Shown: piece by piece, positions 47,634-56,291 of the stretch | How the letters are laid out: every line of letters starts with the position of its first letter | How positions within the stretch are numbered: position 1 is the first letter of the stretch | NCBI GenBank assembly: GCA_963665705.1 | Contig: OY762448.1 | Span: 1,984,001-2,048,000, forward strand | Length of the DNA: 64,000 nt | Origin: Saccharicrinis sp963665705 | GTDB taxonomy: Bacteria; Bacteroidota; Bacteroidia; Bacteroidales; Marinilabiliaceae | Direction: 5' to 3' | Made by a program: the position numbers and the translations under genes | Notes under the pieces: generated by a model | What the model was told of the DNA's origin: nothing | Database searches by the model: none | Seen by the model: only the letters and a program-made list of their open reading frames with translations

Positions 47634-47666
47634 TTGAGATTATTGACTATAATGTGGCTATATTTG
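47634..47666 (+). promoter_or_regulatory. promoter of the symporter gene
   Basis: TATATTTG (47659-47666) matches the -7 box TANNTTTG, with TTG 22 bp upstream (47634-47636) as a possible -33 element. Transcription would start near 47674, about 25 nt before the cis-element at 47698, so that element falls in the 5' leader. Confidence 0.55.
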
Positions 47667-47697
47667 TTTTTCGATATAAAACAAATTATATACACAT

Positions 47698-47769
47698 GAA
47701 ACGAGCCATGAGAATAAGTTCTCATACATGAGAATGATTGTTTTTATGGTGAGTTCCATCCGACAAATG
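47698..47769 (+). promoter_or_regulatory. candidate cis-regulatory RNA, copy C
   Basis: It begins GAAACGAGCCATGAGAA and includes ATGG..GAGTTCCAT, 18 nt before the symporter ATG. ATGAGAA occurs twice with TTCTCAT between, so the middle segment can pair either left (ATGAGAATAAGTTCTCAT) or right (TTCTCATACATGAGAA). The two stems are mutually exclusive. Confidence 0.6.
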
Positions 47770-47786
47770 ATAATAAATTTAAACAG

Positions 47787-48995
47787 ATGAAATTACTTAA
47801 AAACCTGGGCTTTCAGATTTTAATAGCCATGATTATTGGCACGGTTGTAGGCATTGTTATGGGAGAACAAGCTTCTATGTTTGCCCCTTTAGGCGATGTT
47901 TTTATTAAGCTTATCAAAATGGTAGTTATTCCGTTGGTGGCTATTTCTATTGTTTCAGGGGCAGCATCTTTAGGGGCAACTAAATCGGCGGGTAAAATGG
48001 GTATCGGAACCTTTGCCTGGTATATGCTAACTACTGCATTTGCTGTTGTGCTAGGTTTGGTGCTAGGTGAAATATTTAAACCCGGTACCGGACTTGATAT
48101 TGAATCTGTTCGTTATTTGTTTAATGAGGAAACTACAGAAAAGGTTACACAGCCCGGATTCTGGGATACACTAATGGGATTTATACCAGAAAATCCAATA
48201 CAAGCATTGGTTTCAGGTGAGATTATACAAATCATATTCTTTTGTTTGTTACTGGGGATTGGAGCCAGCACTTTACCTAAGGTAAAACGCGAAAAAATAG
48301 TAAAAGGCTGTGATATTATTCTTGACGCTTTGATTTGGGTCATTAAAATAGTTATGTACACTGCACCTGTTGGTGTATTTGGATTAATGGCTAATAGTAT
48401 TGGAACCTTTGGATTCGATGTACTCTACCTTGTTTTAAAATTATTTTTAGTTTATCTGGGAGGCATCATCTTGCATATGTTTATCTTTTATCCTGCTCTG
48501 ATAAAAGGGTTTTCGAAAATGTCAGTTAAACACTTTTTGAGTAAGATAAGTAAAGCACAGATCATGGCACTATCTACTTCGTCTAGCATGGCAACATTAC
48601 CCTTAACAATGGAAGTTTGTGAAGATGAATTAGGAGTATCAAAAGAAGCCGGCTCTTTTATTCTTCCTTTGGGAGCTACAATAAATATGGATGGAAATGC
48701 AATCTACTATGCCTTAGTAGCTGTTTTTTTTGCTCAACTTTTCCATATGGATTTACACATGGGACAATATATTGCCATTATACTTACTGCTACAATAGGT
48801 AGTATTGGACAAGCAGGTGTTCCCGGACCATCATTATTGGTTGTTGCTGTGCTAATTTCAGCAGATATTCCTATTGTAGGATTACCTTTATTATATGCCC
48901 TTGATCGTATTTTTGATATGCTTCGTACTGCACTAAATATAACAGGAGATGCTACTTGTGCGGTTGTTATGGATAAGTATGCAAAAGGGGCATAG
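47787..48995 (+). CDS. DAACS dicarboxylate/amino acid:cation symporter
   Basis: A 402-residue transporter with eight or more membrane helices and two re-entrant loops. ALSTSSSMATLPLTME is the Ser-rich first hairpin loop, INMDGNAIYYALVAVFFAQ the NMDG motif of helix 7 and GVPGPSLLVVAV and DRIFDMLRTALNITGDA the second loop and helix 8. Family members couple uptake of succinate, fumarate, aspartate or glutamate to Na+ or H+. The leader carries copy C of the cis-element. Confidence 0.96.
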   Translation: MKLLKNLGFQILIAMIIGTVVGIVMGEQASMFAPLGDVFIKLIKMVVIPLVAISIVSGAASLGATKSAGKMGIGTFAWYMLTTAFAVVLGLVLGEIFKPGTGLDIESVRYLFNEETTEKVTQPGFWDTLMGFIPENPIQALVSGEIIQIIFFCLLLGIGASTLPKVKREKIVKGCDIILDALIWVIKIVMYTAPVGVFGLMANSIGTFGFDVLYLVLKLFLVYLGGIILHMFIFYPALIKGFSKMSVKHFLSKISKAQIMALSTSSSMATLPLTMEVCEDELGVSKEAGSFILPLGATINMDGNAIYYALVAVFFAQLFHMDLHMGQYIAIILTATIGSIGQAGVPGPSLLVVAVLISADIPIVGLPLLYALDRIFDMLRTALNITGDATCAVVMDKYAKGA

Positions 48996-49113
48996 AGCTT
49001 AGTGCTAGGAGTATAAAGGTAAAGGGCGAATAGTAGCTTTATAGTCTGAAGGTTTTATATGAAATTAGTATCGGATGGAAAAGCCCTATTTATAAGATGT
49101 TTTAATAATTATT

Positions 49114-49665
49114 ATGATCATATATATTCATGGATTTAACTCATTGGGAGGTGGAGAGAAGTTTCAAAAGCTAAAACAACTATTTCCTGATATAGAAATG
49201 TACTCACCATCATATAATAGTGCAGATTTTGATACCATAGAAAAACTTATGGATGGTATTACTCCTGATGATAATATGCTATTTATAGGTAATTCTTTAG
49301 GAGGTTATGTTGCTATGTATCTTGCCTACAAATATATGGCAAAGTGTATTTTACTAAATCCTACCACAAATCCAATTAAAAGCTTAACTCCCTTTATCGG
49401 TAAGAATATCAATTTTGCATCAAACGAAGAATATGAATTTTCGTATGATAATCTCAATAAACTAAATATGTATGATATTCAGAATATAGATGCATTACCT
49501 GTTCATGTTTATGTAACCATAGATGATGATCTGATAGATCCCTACGAAACAATAGCTTATTTTGAGGGTGTTAAAAAGGTTAATGTGTTGGAAAAAGGTG
49601 GACACCGATTTAGTAATATTGAGGATATTAAGGAGGATATTCTAAAAGTGTATAATCAGGTTTGA
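49114..49665 (+). CDS. YqiA/YcfP-like alpha/beta hydrolase
   Basis: A 183-residue small serine hydrolase. IIYIHGFNS is the oxyanion region, FIGNSLGGYVAMYLA the nucleophile elbow (Ser 70), IDDDLIDPYE the Asp region and EKGGHRFSNIEDI the catalytic His. YqiA proteins are esterases of unclear natural substrate. No operon partner is evident. A hairpin terminator follows at 49709-49746. Confidence 0.88.
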   Translation: MIIYIHGFNSLGGGEKFQKLKQLFPDIEMYSPSYNSADFDTIEKLMDGITPDDNMLFIGNSLGGYVAMYLAYKYMAKCILLNPTTNPIKSLTPFIGKNINFASNEEYEFSYDNLNKLNMYDIQNIDALPVHVYVTIDDDLIDPYETIAYFEGVKKVNVLEKGGHRFSNIEDIKEDILKVYNQV

Positions 49666-49708
49666 TAATTGGTATTTTCTTGCCATAAAAACTGTTATAA
49701 AATAAAAT

Positions 49709-49746
49709 CACCTTATCCTAATTATAAATAATCATAGAATAAGGTG
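49709..49746. terminator. bidirectional terminator
   Basis: CACCTTAT pairs with ATAAGGTG around 22 nt, between the hydrolase (rightward) and the truncated chemotaxis receptor (leftward). Confidence 0.65.
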
Positions 49747-49772
49747 GTTGAACTTATTTCATCATTTCATAT

Positions 49773-50051
49773 TTAGAATGATTGGTATTCTTCATTCTCA
49801 AAATATTCTTTTTTAGTTGGTATATCAATATCAAGTTTTAGTTCAGTGCCTTTTCTTTCTACTTTTTTCTCCTCCATAATAAGAGGTTTCTCAGCTAAAT
49901 TTTGCTTAATGACTTCATTTTTATCAACCTTAAAAAAGGAAATAAGATCTTTTAATTTTTCAGCTTGAGCAGATAATTCTTCAGAGCTGTAAGTTAGCTC
50001 TTCACTGGCAGCAGCGTTTTGCTGAGTAACATAATTCAGCCGTTGAACCTG
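49773..50051 (-). pseudogene. methyl-accepting chemotaxis protein, 3' fragment
   Basis: The last ~92 codons of a chemoreceptor. VTQQNAAASEELTYSSEELSAQAEKL is the end of the signalling and methylation helix region, followed by a ~60-residue linker tail without the usual methyl-pentapeptide. The coding part begins at VQRLNYVTQQN, exactly where the 59-bp inverted-repeat element (50051-50109) starts. The rest of the gene is absent from the window, so the region is truncated, not simply interrupted. Confidence 0.85.
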
Positions 50052-50109
50052 CTTTATGCAAACTAAGATAAGCATTTACTAGCTTTTTTCTATTTCTTTT
50101 GCATAAAGC
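50051..50109. repeat. 59-bp element with 12-bp terminal inverted repeats
   Basis: GCTTTATGCAAA (50051-50062) and TTTGCATAAAGC (50098-50109) are perfect inverses around 35 nt. The element lies at the truncation point of the chemoreceptor. It resembles a MITE in shape; it could also be a terminator-like hairpin, though it lies upstream of the coding part. Confidence 0.6.
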
Positions 50110-50468
50110 GGGATTAAGATATTTTGATTGAAAATGAATAAATGCCAGCCCACAATCGAGTAGATCGCCGATAGGCTAAAGCCTATCGGAGGACCTCACT
50201 CACCACCGTATGTACGGGTCTCGTATACGGCGGTTCCTTACATCATGGGGAATAATGAATTAAAATTTGAAGCTAAAGAAGAGTGCAATTGATTATACAT
50301 ATCAGATAAAGCAATATAGCCACGTTTTTGAAGTAGTTCAACCGTAATAGTGGTTCCTAAAATAGGACTCTGAGCAATTGCCCAACCTCCCATACGACTG
50401 CCACTCCAAGCATAGGCATGGTCGAGGTCTACACCCAAACGAATCAGGTTTTTCCGTTTACGTTCAGG

Positions 50469-50530
50469 TTAATTTATTCACATACATTTTATATTTTAAG
50501 GCGTTCATGATTTTCGCCACGCTCCAATTC
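50469..50530. repeat. ~62-bp insert in the intron protein gene
   Basis: It splits the codons for ..CIWHHW from KKPERKRKN... On the minus strand it holds GGCGAAAATCATGAACGCC, a small hairpin. The 19-mer at 50497-50515 differs by only one base from the insert in domain V of the other intron (8263-8281). Confidence 0.6.
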
Positions 50531-51301
50531 AATGATGCCAAATACAATATCGGAGTCGATTACGAAGCCAACCATCAAGCTTCTCCAGTTTCGTAATGAT
50601 ATTTGCATGTTTAAAGTAGTTGATCCAACCTCGTTGAATTTCTAACAACTTATGGATGCGTTCATCAAAACTCATGGGAGTAGTTTTGCGGGTTACTTCT
50701 TTAAGCTTTGCCTTAAAGCTTTTCCATCTTTTGGGAGCTACAATCAATTGATATTTGCCTTTAATACCCTTTTTATAAATGGGCACAAAGGCAAATCCAA
50801 GGATTTGAAAGTTAACCGGACGGCGGATACCACTTTTATCCCTGTTGATAGGGAGTTTAAGTTTATCCCTTAGAAATACATAAATCGTGTTACCTGCTTT
50901 TCTTGCTTCTGCTTTTGTTTTACAATAAATACTAAAATCATCAGCATAGCGCACAAAGCGTAAGCCTAATTGCTCCATTTTCAAATCCAATTCATGAAGA
51001 ACAATGTTTGACAATAACGGACTGATAGGGCTTCCTTGAGGTACTCCTTTACGTCGCTTATGTAATTTGCCATCCTTTAAAAGTGGCGCTCTAAGCCATC
51101 GGTGTATCAAACACATAGTATGTTTACATTTAATTTTACGATACAGCAATTGCAGCAGCAAGGTATGATCAACCCCGTCAAAGAATTCCTTCAGATCAAT
51201 TTCAACAATATGCTGATAGTCTGAATTAATGAAAGAAAGGGCTTTACCTACTGCTTGTTGCGTATTACGTGCCGGACGAAAACCGTAACTATAGGTTGAA
51301 A

Positions 51302-51403
51302 AATCTGTTTAATGTGATAATGTTTATTTTAATAGGCCACATTGATCTTACCATAAACAAATAATTATCAATATAATATAATTTAATCCTTATTTGTTTA
51401 TGA
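51302..51403. repeat. ~100-bp insert in the intron protein gene
   Basis: It separates the codons for ..HYESF from the expected ..FSTYSYGFRP. It contains CATAAACAAATAA and TTATTTGTTTATG (51352-51364 and 51390-51402), a perfect 13-bp inverted repeat, plus AATGTG/CACATT in the remaining part. There is no open frame. It is a MITE-like or small structured insert. Confidence 0.6.
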
Positions 51404-51746
51404 ACGATTCATAATGCATCATTACCACTCTGGATACTGCCTGTTGCAGCATACGATCTATAGCAGTAGGAATACCTAGCTGGCGCCACTTATTTCCGCC
51501 TTTGGGTATTTCCTTACCACGTATAGGTTGTGGTAAATATTCGCAATTCATGATACTCTCATTCAATTCGTTTCGATGTTTATCCAAATGGTCTTTTAGT
51601 TCTGAAACTTTCATTCCATCTACACCTCCTGCTCCTTTATTGCGTACTACTTCTTTGCAAGCCTCTGTTAGGTTTGCAGGATGTACTACCCGTTCAATTA
51701 AATTCGATGTGTCTCTTTTTCTTTTCTTCATAATACTTATTTCCAT

Positions 51747-52344
51747 TCCCTGTTACTACTCTTTGGGGCTGGCAAGGCTTAAAATCCTTATACCTCCTTC
51801 AAAGATGAGTAGCGATGTAAAGTTCAGCCCTTCACTTATCTGTGAGTCCTCCTGTTTTAGCGTGGTATTCGTAAAACGGGCTCATATTCCAAAGCTACTA
51901 TGGCGTCGGCTCGCTGTCGCTGAAGCTATAGCGTAGGTGCCTGACTGCTCTGCACTATCAACTCATGATTTTAGAGCTCTCCCCTGGTAAGAGCTTTATC
52001 CTTTATTCATGGATTGTTTATTCTTGGGTCATTCATGATTTCCACTTCGTTCCAATTCTCCAATGCCTGCCACATCTACATTATAAACACTCACCTCCTT
52101 GATGTTTGGACGTCACAATGGTGTGCTTGCTCATCCGGTTTATAATACCTCATATGTGATTTACAAATTCAATTTAACTCGAAAGAAACAATTTGTGATT
52201 TTTTGTTTGACAATGATGCAAATATAAATATTGATAATATCAAGCACTTTAAAGCTACCTATCGTTAAATATTTAATAGGTTGGAAAAATGGATTAATTG
52301 ACCACCCAAGATATGTAAAATGTGCTCATAGAAAATAATATGTA
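51747..52344. other. intron 5' region and flank, no gene
   Basis: On the minus strand this holds the presumed domain I-IV RNA region of the group II intron (to about 52140), with several GC-rich segments (near 51900-51960 and 52060-52140) unlike the AT-rich surroundings. The 200 bp after it have no gene that I can support. The overlapping rightward frame 51502-51936 is a shadow. Confidence 0.45.
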
Positions 52345-52488
52345 ATGTGTAGAAAAGAAATATTAGAAGATTATAAGAAATCTATTCAAGAACGGCTAAA
52401 AAGACTTTCTGAAATTTTAAGTGTAGAAACAGATACAATGACAAAAGAAATATTGGTTCTAAATCACAAAGAAGCTTTTGAGGATTAA
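52345..52488 (+). CDS. small helical protein, 47 residues
   Basis: Starts MCRKEILEDYKKSIQERLKR.. and ends KEAFED. It is Lys/Glu-rich and predicted to be one or two amphipathic helices, like a short DNA-binding or antitoxin-type protein. I do not recognise a family. It lies about 100 bp ahead of the P-loop gene that IS66 interrupts and in the same direction, so it may be its small partner. Confidence 0.45.
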   Translation: MCRKEILEDYKKSIQERLKRLSEILSVETDTMTKEILVLNHKEAFED

Positions 52489-52758
52489 TGTCCGTAATAA
52501 AGGATTTAAAAGAATAGTATCATAAAACGATTAATCCAAATGCAGTAAAAAAAACTTCCCCTAAATAATGAAATACTTAAAACATACATAGATGGAAAAA
52601 CTAGTAATCGGAGTAATTGGTCATAGAAATTCTGGAAAATCAAAAACATGGAATGATTTATTTGAACGTAAGCATTCGGCCTACTACATCACGTAAGTAT
52701 ATTAATTAAAACGAGACATTCCTATTGTCTATGGAATTTATGGACAATTCCCGGTATT

Positions 52759-54438
52759 CTATGAATTCTTCCAATTATGGGGTAAAAGGTCAGCTAAATC
52801 TAAGGAGTAGTCATTATTGTATTCAGGTATCTTTGTAAGTACATCCGTCAACCATTCTCTTGGATTTACATCTGCAGCTTTGCAGCAACCCAGCGAAGAG
52901 TATATGACAGCTGCATTTTCGGCTGCATCATGATTGCCGCAGAACAAATAGTTTTTACGACCTAATGCCAGAGGTCTGATAGCATTTTCAGCCAGATTAT
53001 TATCTATTTTATAACGACCATCAAGATGATAGCGTGACAAACGGTGGAAAATTGAGTAAGTATACGATAAGGCTCTACCCATTCTGCCTTTGGGCAATAC
53101 TTTAGGATAGTGATTGACGATCCATTTTTCAAAGACGACCATAATAGGGTAAGCTAAACGTTTACGTAGTTCCACTCGTTGTTCATCATCCAAGCCTTGT
53201 TCGTCAGCCATTGTTTCCACTTGATAGAGTTTGCCGATTTGTGCCAACGCATATTTAGCCCCGGCTTTGTCCTCGGCAAGACTTTCTTCAAATTTACGGC
53301 GTGCATGCGCCCAGCATCCCAATAATAGGACACCTTTCTTTTGCTCATAAATAGAATAAGCTTCATACCCATCCGTTTGGATGGCTCCCTTAAAACCCTT
53401 TAATAGCTCAACCACTACTTTTTGTGCTCTGGAGCCTTTATCGTAATGAAAGAAGACCAGGTTGTTCATCACCGATCGAACCATCCACAGGTAAGCCTTT
53501 ACGGTTTTATGTTTTTCATTGTTGATTACCGGAACCGTGCTTTCATCCACCTGTATATAATCCGATTCCATTATCACTTCACGTAAATGATAATACAAAG
53601 CACGTAGTAAATCACAGGTCCCCTGAAACCAACCATTAATGGTTGAAGCTGGTAGATTAACGCCAATCTGTTTAAACATGGCAATCTGACGATGAAATGG
53701 TAGATGGTGTTGGTATTTATTGATCAGTAACTCTGTCAAAAGCGAGGCGCCTGCATTGCTGCGTGGTAATGGCAACAGTGGAAGTGGCGCTATCTGTACA
53801 ACAGCTTTCTCCTGTTCTTGTGAGGCTGGCTTTAATGCATATTTGGAACGGATAATTCTTCGGACAAACAATTCACCGGGCTTGTGCTCTAAAACTTCGG
53901 TAATTTCCTCTCCAATGCGTACCCAGTTGTCATCAATGCCTTCCGGCTCTATTATTTCTTCCTCACGGCGTAGGTCTTCCGGCAAAGGAAGACGAACCGG
54001 TTTCTTTTTTTCTTTTTGTGGTCGTTGACGTTTATAGGACAACAACTCCTTATCCGCTTCTTTGGCGATCTCTTCTTCTTCGGGAAGAACATCCAATCCG
54101 TCAAAATCGATCTTACGCTGGTTTGGGTCAGATGGAATAAAACGTTCACTGGAAGCCTTCCAGAACTTTCGGCGATACCATGCCAATTGGTCAGTTAGTT
54201 TATTAACCAGTTCCTCTCTTTGCTGAAGCAACTCCTCCTTTTTACTGAGTAGTTCTTCTTTTTTTTGAAGAAGCTCTTTATGCTTGTTAATTTGGTCTTC
54301 CAGTTCCTTGTTTTGAGCTTTAAGAGACTCCATATAACCATTATCTGTCTGACGCAAACGTGAGAGTTCACAATACATCTCGTCACGCTCTTGTAACAAC
54401 TGTTGAATGAATGCTTCGTTATCTGAAATCTGGCTCAT
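52759..54438 (-). CDS. tnpC: IS66 transposase TnpC
   Basis: A 559-residue transposase. The N-terminal coiled coil (residues ~20-95) holds repeated KEELL heptads. A short Pro/Lys-rich hinge (~135-150) follows. The DDE core has YIQVDESTVPV (first Asp, ~residue 295), IQTDGYEAY (second Asp) and RYKIDNNLAENAIRP (closing Glu), and the C-terminal part ends in the IS66_C region. An HTH/zinc-like segment lies at ~200-260. Length and motif order are normal for the family. Confidence 0.96.
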   Translation of the reverse strand: MSQISDNEAFIQQLLQERDEMYCELSRLRQTDNGYMESLKAQNKELEDQINKHKELLQKKEELLSKKEELLQQREELVNKLTDQLAWYRRKFWKASSERFIPSDPNQRKIDFDGLDVLPEEEEIAKEADKELLSYKRQRPQKEKKKPVRLPLPEDLRREEEIIEPEGIDDNWVRIGEEITEVLEHKPGELFVRRIIRSKYALKPASQEQEKAVVQIAPLPLLPLPRSNAGASLLTELLINKYQHHLPFHRQIAMFKQIGVNLPASTINGWFQGTCDLLRALYYHLREVIMESDYIQVDESTVPVINNEKHKTVKAYLWMVRSVMNNLVFFHYDKGSRAQKVVVELLKGFKGAIQTDGYEAYSIYEQKKGVLLLGCWAHARRKFEESLAEDKAGAKYALAQIGKLYQVETMADEQGLDDEQRVELRKRLAYPIMVVFEKWIVNHYPKVLPKGRMGRALSYTYSIFHRLSRYHLDGRYKIDNNLAENAIRPLALGRKNYLFCGNHDAAENAAVIYSSLGCCKAADVNPREWLTDVLTKIPEYNNDYSLDLADLLPHNWKNS

Positions 54439-54507
54439 TTATCTCCTTCTGAATATGTCTCAAAGATACTAAATTCAAGGGTTTCAGCCAAAAAATAAGT
54501 AATGAAC

Positions 54508-54858
54508 TCAAATGCTTTTTCGACGTTTTTTCAATTGTCTTTCTATGGGTTTTACATTGCTTACAATAGCCATCAAATCTTGCCAGTCTATTGACTGCGA
54601 TGTAATATTTTGGTCGAAAGTAGGGAGCTTAAATGTACCGTTTTCTAGCTTTTTGTGATAGATAACCAAACCGCCGTGCTCCAAATGCAATATCTTCATA
54701 ATAGTCAGGTTACGATTGACAAAAATAAATACTTCGCCGTCCTGCACATTGCGCTTCATTACTGATGAAACGACACCGCTAAGCGTATAGAAACTTTTTC
54801 GCATATCAACCGGAGCTGGATAGAGGAAGTACTGCAGATTCCCGTGTAAATGAAACAT
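54508..54858 (-). CDS. tnpB: IS66 accessory protein TnpB
   Basis: A 116-residue protein with the conserved YFLYPAPVDMRKSFYTLSGVV and GEVFIFVNRNLTIMKILHLEHGGLVIYHKKLE segments of the IS66 Orf2 family. It is required for IS66 transposition in characterised members. Ten bases separate it from tnpA. Confidence 0.96.
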   Translation of the reverse strand: MFHLHGNLQYFLYPAPVDMRKSFYTLSGVVSSVMKRNVQDGEVFIFVNRNLTIMKILHLEHGGLVIYHKKLENGTFKLPTFDQNITSQSIDWQDLMAIVSNVKPIERQLKKRRKSI

Positions 54859-54867
54859 AGGTCCTGA

Positions 54868-55224
54868 TCAATAAAGGTGAATAATGGACTTGATCAGAGC
54901 AATGTCTGCATCTCCTTTTATATCCAATCTTGTACCGTTGGGAAATGTAAAAGATAAGTGGCTATCACATGTGTTTTCCTTGCAATTATTGATGACGTCT
55001 GATTGGTGTACCTTACTGTTTACAGATGAATCTTTGTTTATTGTTAATGGCACAAACCCAATGGTTGGTTCATCTTGTTCAATTAGATTCTTCCAACGAT
55101 AAAACGTGGAGACTGCGAAATCCTGGTTACTGCAAAAATCGCGAACACTAAGACCGGATTCCAAATACTCCCGGTATAACTTCCTAAAACTTGATTCGAT
55201 AATACGCATGGTTTTTTGCCTCAA
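54868..55224 (-). CDS. tnpA: IS66 accessory protein TnpA
   Basis: A 118-residue protein with an N-terminal helix-turn-helix (YREYLESGLSVRDFCSNQDFAVSTFYRWKNL), then a linker and a beta-rich end (LSFTFPNGTRLDIKGDADIALIKSII), as in IS66 Orf1 proteins. It starts about 50 bp inside the right end of the element. Confidence 0.93.
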   Translation of the reverse strand: MRQKTMRIIESSFRKLYREYLESGLSVRDFCSNQDFAVSTFYRWKNLIEQDEPTIGFVPLTINKDSSVNSKVHQSDVINNCKENTCDSHLSFTFPNGTRLDIKGDADIALIKSIIHLY

Positions 55225-55702
55225 AAATAGGCTTGGATATGAGCACTAACAATATGTATTAGCCCGCATGGTTACATTTGAACGCACTGTTAGAACAGGA
55301 GGAGAATTAAGAAGACTATATTTAACTCATAATGAATATATAAATGTGTTTCTAGTTAGTGGATCACCAGAAGAACGGGGCGAATATGTTGGTGACCTTA
55401 TTACCATTAATAAACCACATATAGTCCTATGCTCAATGCAATATCATGAAAACATAGATAATACATTTCAATTCTTCCTTGATAATGAGTATTCTATGTA
55501 TGTACATTGGTTAAATCCAGGGTTTAAGGATTCTGAAACAATTCCTTATGGAGATTATCTTGGATTAATTGGATATTTAATGCATCAAGATAATTGTACT
55601 GTTTCAATCCGTAATGGAAAACATGATTCAATTGAAAGAGTACTGGAAATAAAACAGTATTTATATGGATGGGCGAAATTCAATAATCAACTTATAGAAG
55701 AA

Positions 55703-55710
55703 TAGTCTCA
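55703..55710 (+). repeat. TAGTCTCA motif, copy 1
   Basis: TAGTCTCAGAAAA begins at the stop codon of the split P-loop gene. Copies are also at 56762-56769 (after RES) and 57421-57428 (at the stop codon of the frameshifted gene). In all three a gene of the island ends at or just before it. Confidence 0.6.
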
Positions 55711-55757
55711 GAAAAGGAGTTTTTAATCTAGTGATTTTATAAAATAGATTTTGAACT

Positions 55758-56291
55758 ATGGCATATTTGCCATATCTTTATGGTATAAATGCGTGTGATA
55801 TGACAGCTATTAAAAAAGAAATAATTAAGAAATTTGTTATACCAAAATCCATTAAAAATCATGGAGGTACAAGAATTCATGTTATTGCTTCTACTCAAGG
55901 AAATATAGAATGGAAAACTAGTGAGCAAAGAATAAACATCATTAGACAAGGTGTTCCTTATGGAGTAATAGAGAAAGTAAGTGTAAAATTGGGAGTTCCT
56001 ACAGGAAAAATGTTAGATCGTTTAAGTATAGCTCAACGAACTTATAATAAAAAGAAAAGAGAAGATGCTATTTTAGACCCACGATTTAGTGAATCTATAT
56101 TAGAACTACAAGAAATTTATGATTTTGGGATTGAGGTATTTAATAATGAGAAAGAAAAATTTTTACGTTGGTTAAAGAAACCTAATCAATCATTAGGAAA
56201 TGTAACGCCTGAAAGTTTGTTTGATTCTATAACAGGAATCAATGAGGTACGAAAAGCCTTAACCAGAATGGAATATGGAAATATGGCGTAA
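55758..56291 (+). CDS. Xre/MbcA/ParS-type antitoxin of a RES system
   Basis: A 177-residue protein. Residues ~60-100 form the helix-turn-helix (IRQGVPYGVIEKVSVKLGVPTGKMLDRLSIAQRTYN). Residues ~115-175 are the toxin-binding domain (DFGIEVFNNEKEKFLRWLKKPNQSLGNVTPESLFDSITGINEV), with the L-G-x-x-x-P-x-x-L-x-D segment typical of DUF2384. In the family this protein binds and inhibits the RES toxin and represses their operon. It shares a base with the RES gene (TAATG), so they are coupled. Confidence 0.93.
   Translation: MAYLPYLYGINACDMTAIKKEIIKKFVIPKSIKNHGGTRIHVIASTQGNIEWKTSEQRINIIRQGVPYGVIEKVSVKLGVPTGKMLDRLSIAQRTYNKKKREDAILDPRFSESILELQEIYDFGIEVFNNEKEKFLRWLKKPNQSLGNVTPESLFDSITGINEVRKALTRMEYGNMA

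Larger units (their letters stand above)
50238..51746 (-). pseudogene. group II intron reverse transcriptase, interrupted twice
   Basis: Three pieces on the minus strand make up one protein. Piece 1 (51746-51390) has RT0 and the start of the palm (NKGAGGVDGM, WRQLGIPTAIDRMLQQA). Piece 2 (about 51302-50529) has YSYGFRPARNTQQAV, KGVPQGSPISPLLSN, FVRYADDFSIYC (catalytic YADD) and the maturase domain (GWINYFKHANI). Piece 3 (50460-50238) has KRKNLIRLGVDLDHAYAWS and MGGWAIAQSPI. The ~100-nt (51302-51403) and ~62-nt (50469-50530) inserts fall at conserved positions while the codons on both sides remain good. The gene is non-functional unless the inserts are bypassed or removed. Confidence 0.88.
50160..52140 (-). 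mobile_element. decayed group II intron
   Basis: The 3' end on the minus strand shows domain V (pairing of GAACCGCCGTATACG with CGTACATACGGTGG, 50201-50236), domain VI hairpin (CCGATAGGC-TTTA-GCCTATCGG, ~50168-50189) and a probable end at GATCTAC near 50160. The intron-encoded protein (50238-51746) is broken by two inserts. The 5' domain region extends from 51747 to about 52140; I cannot place the exact 5' boundary. Domain layout resembles class C introns, which insert near terminators and attC sites. Confidence 0.7.
52668..55275 (-). mobile_element. IS66-family element, intact
   Basis: 2608 bp. The ends GTAAGCATTCGGCCTACTACAT and the inverse of ATGTATTAGCCCGCATGGTTAC match at 18 of 22 positions and begin GTAA. 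ATTTGAAC flanks it at 52660-52667 and 55276-55283, an 8-bp duplication as expected for IS66. All three genes (tnpA, tnpB, tnpC) are present on the minus strand and appear full length. Confidence 0.96.
52592..55705 (+). pseudogene. P-loop NTPase gene split by IS66
   Basis: The 5' part (52592-52667) reads MEKLVIGVIGHRNSGKSKTW, with a GHRNSGKS Walker A. The 3' part (55284-55705) continues in frame (..RTVRTGGELRRLYLTH..) once the IS66 and one copy of ATTTGAAC are removed. The rebuilt protein is about 165 residues: a compact P-loop protein with a late LDNEYSMYVHW and GLIGYLMHQD region. No Walker B is obvious. I know of no precise match; its neighbours (Xre/RES pair, small ORFs) suggest accessory or defence DNA. 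As it stands the gene is broken. Confidence 0.85.
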
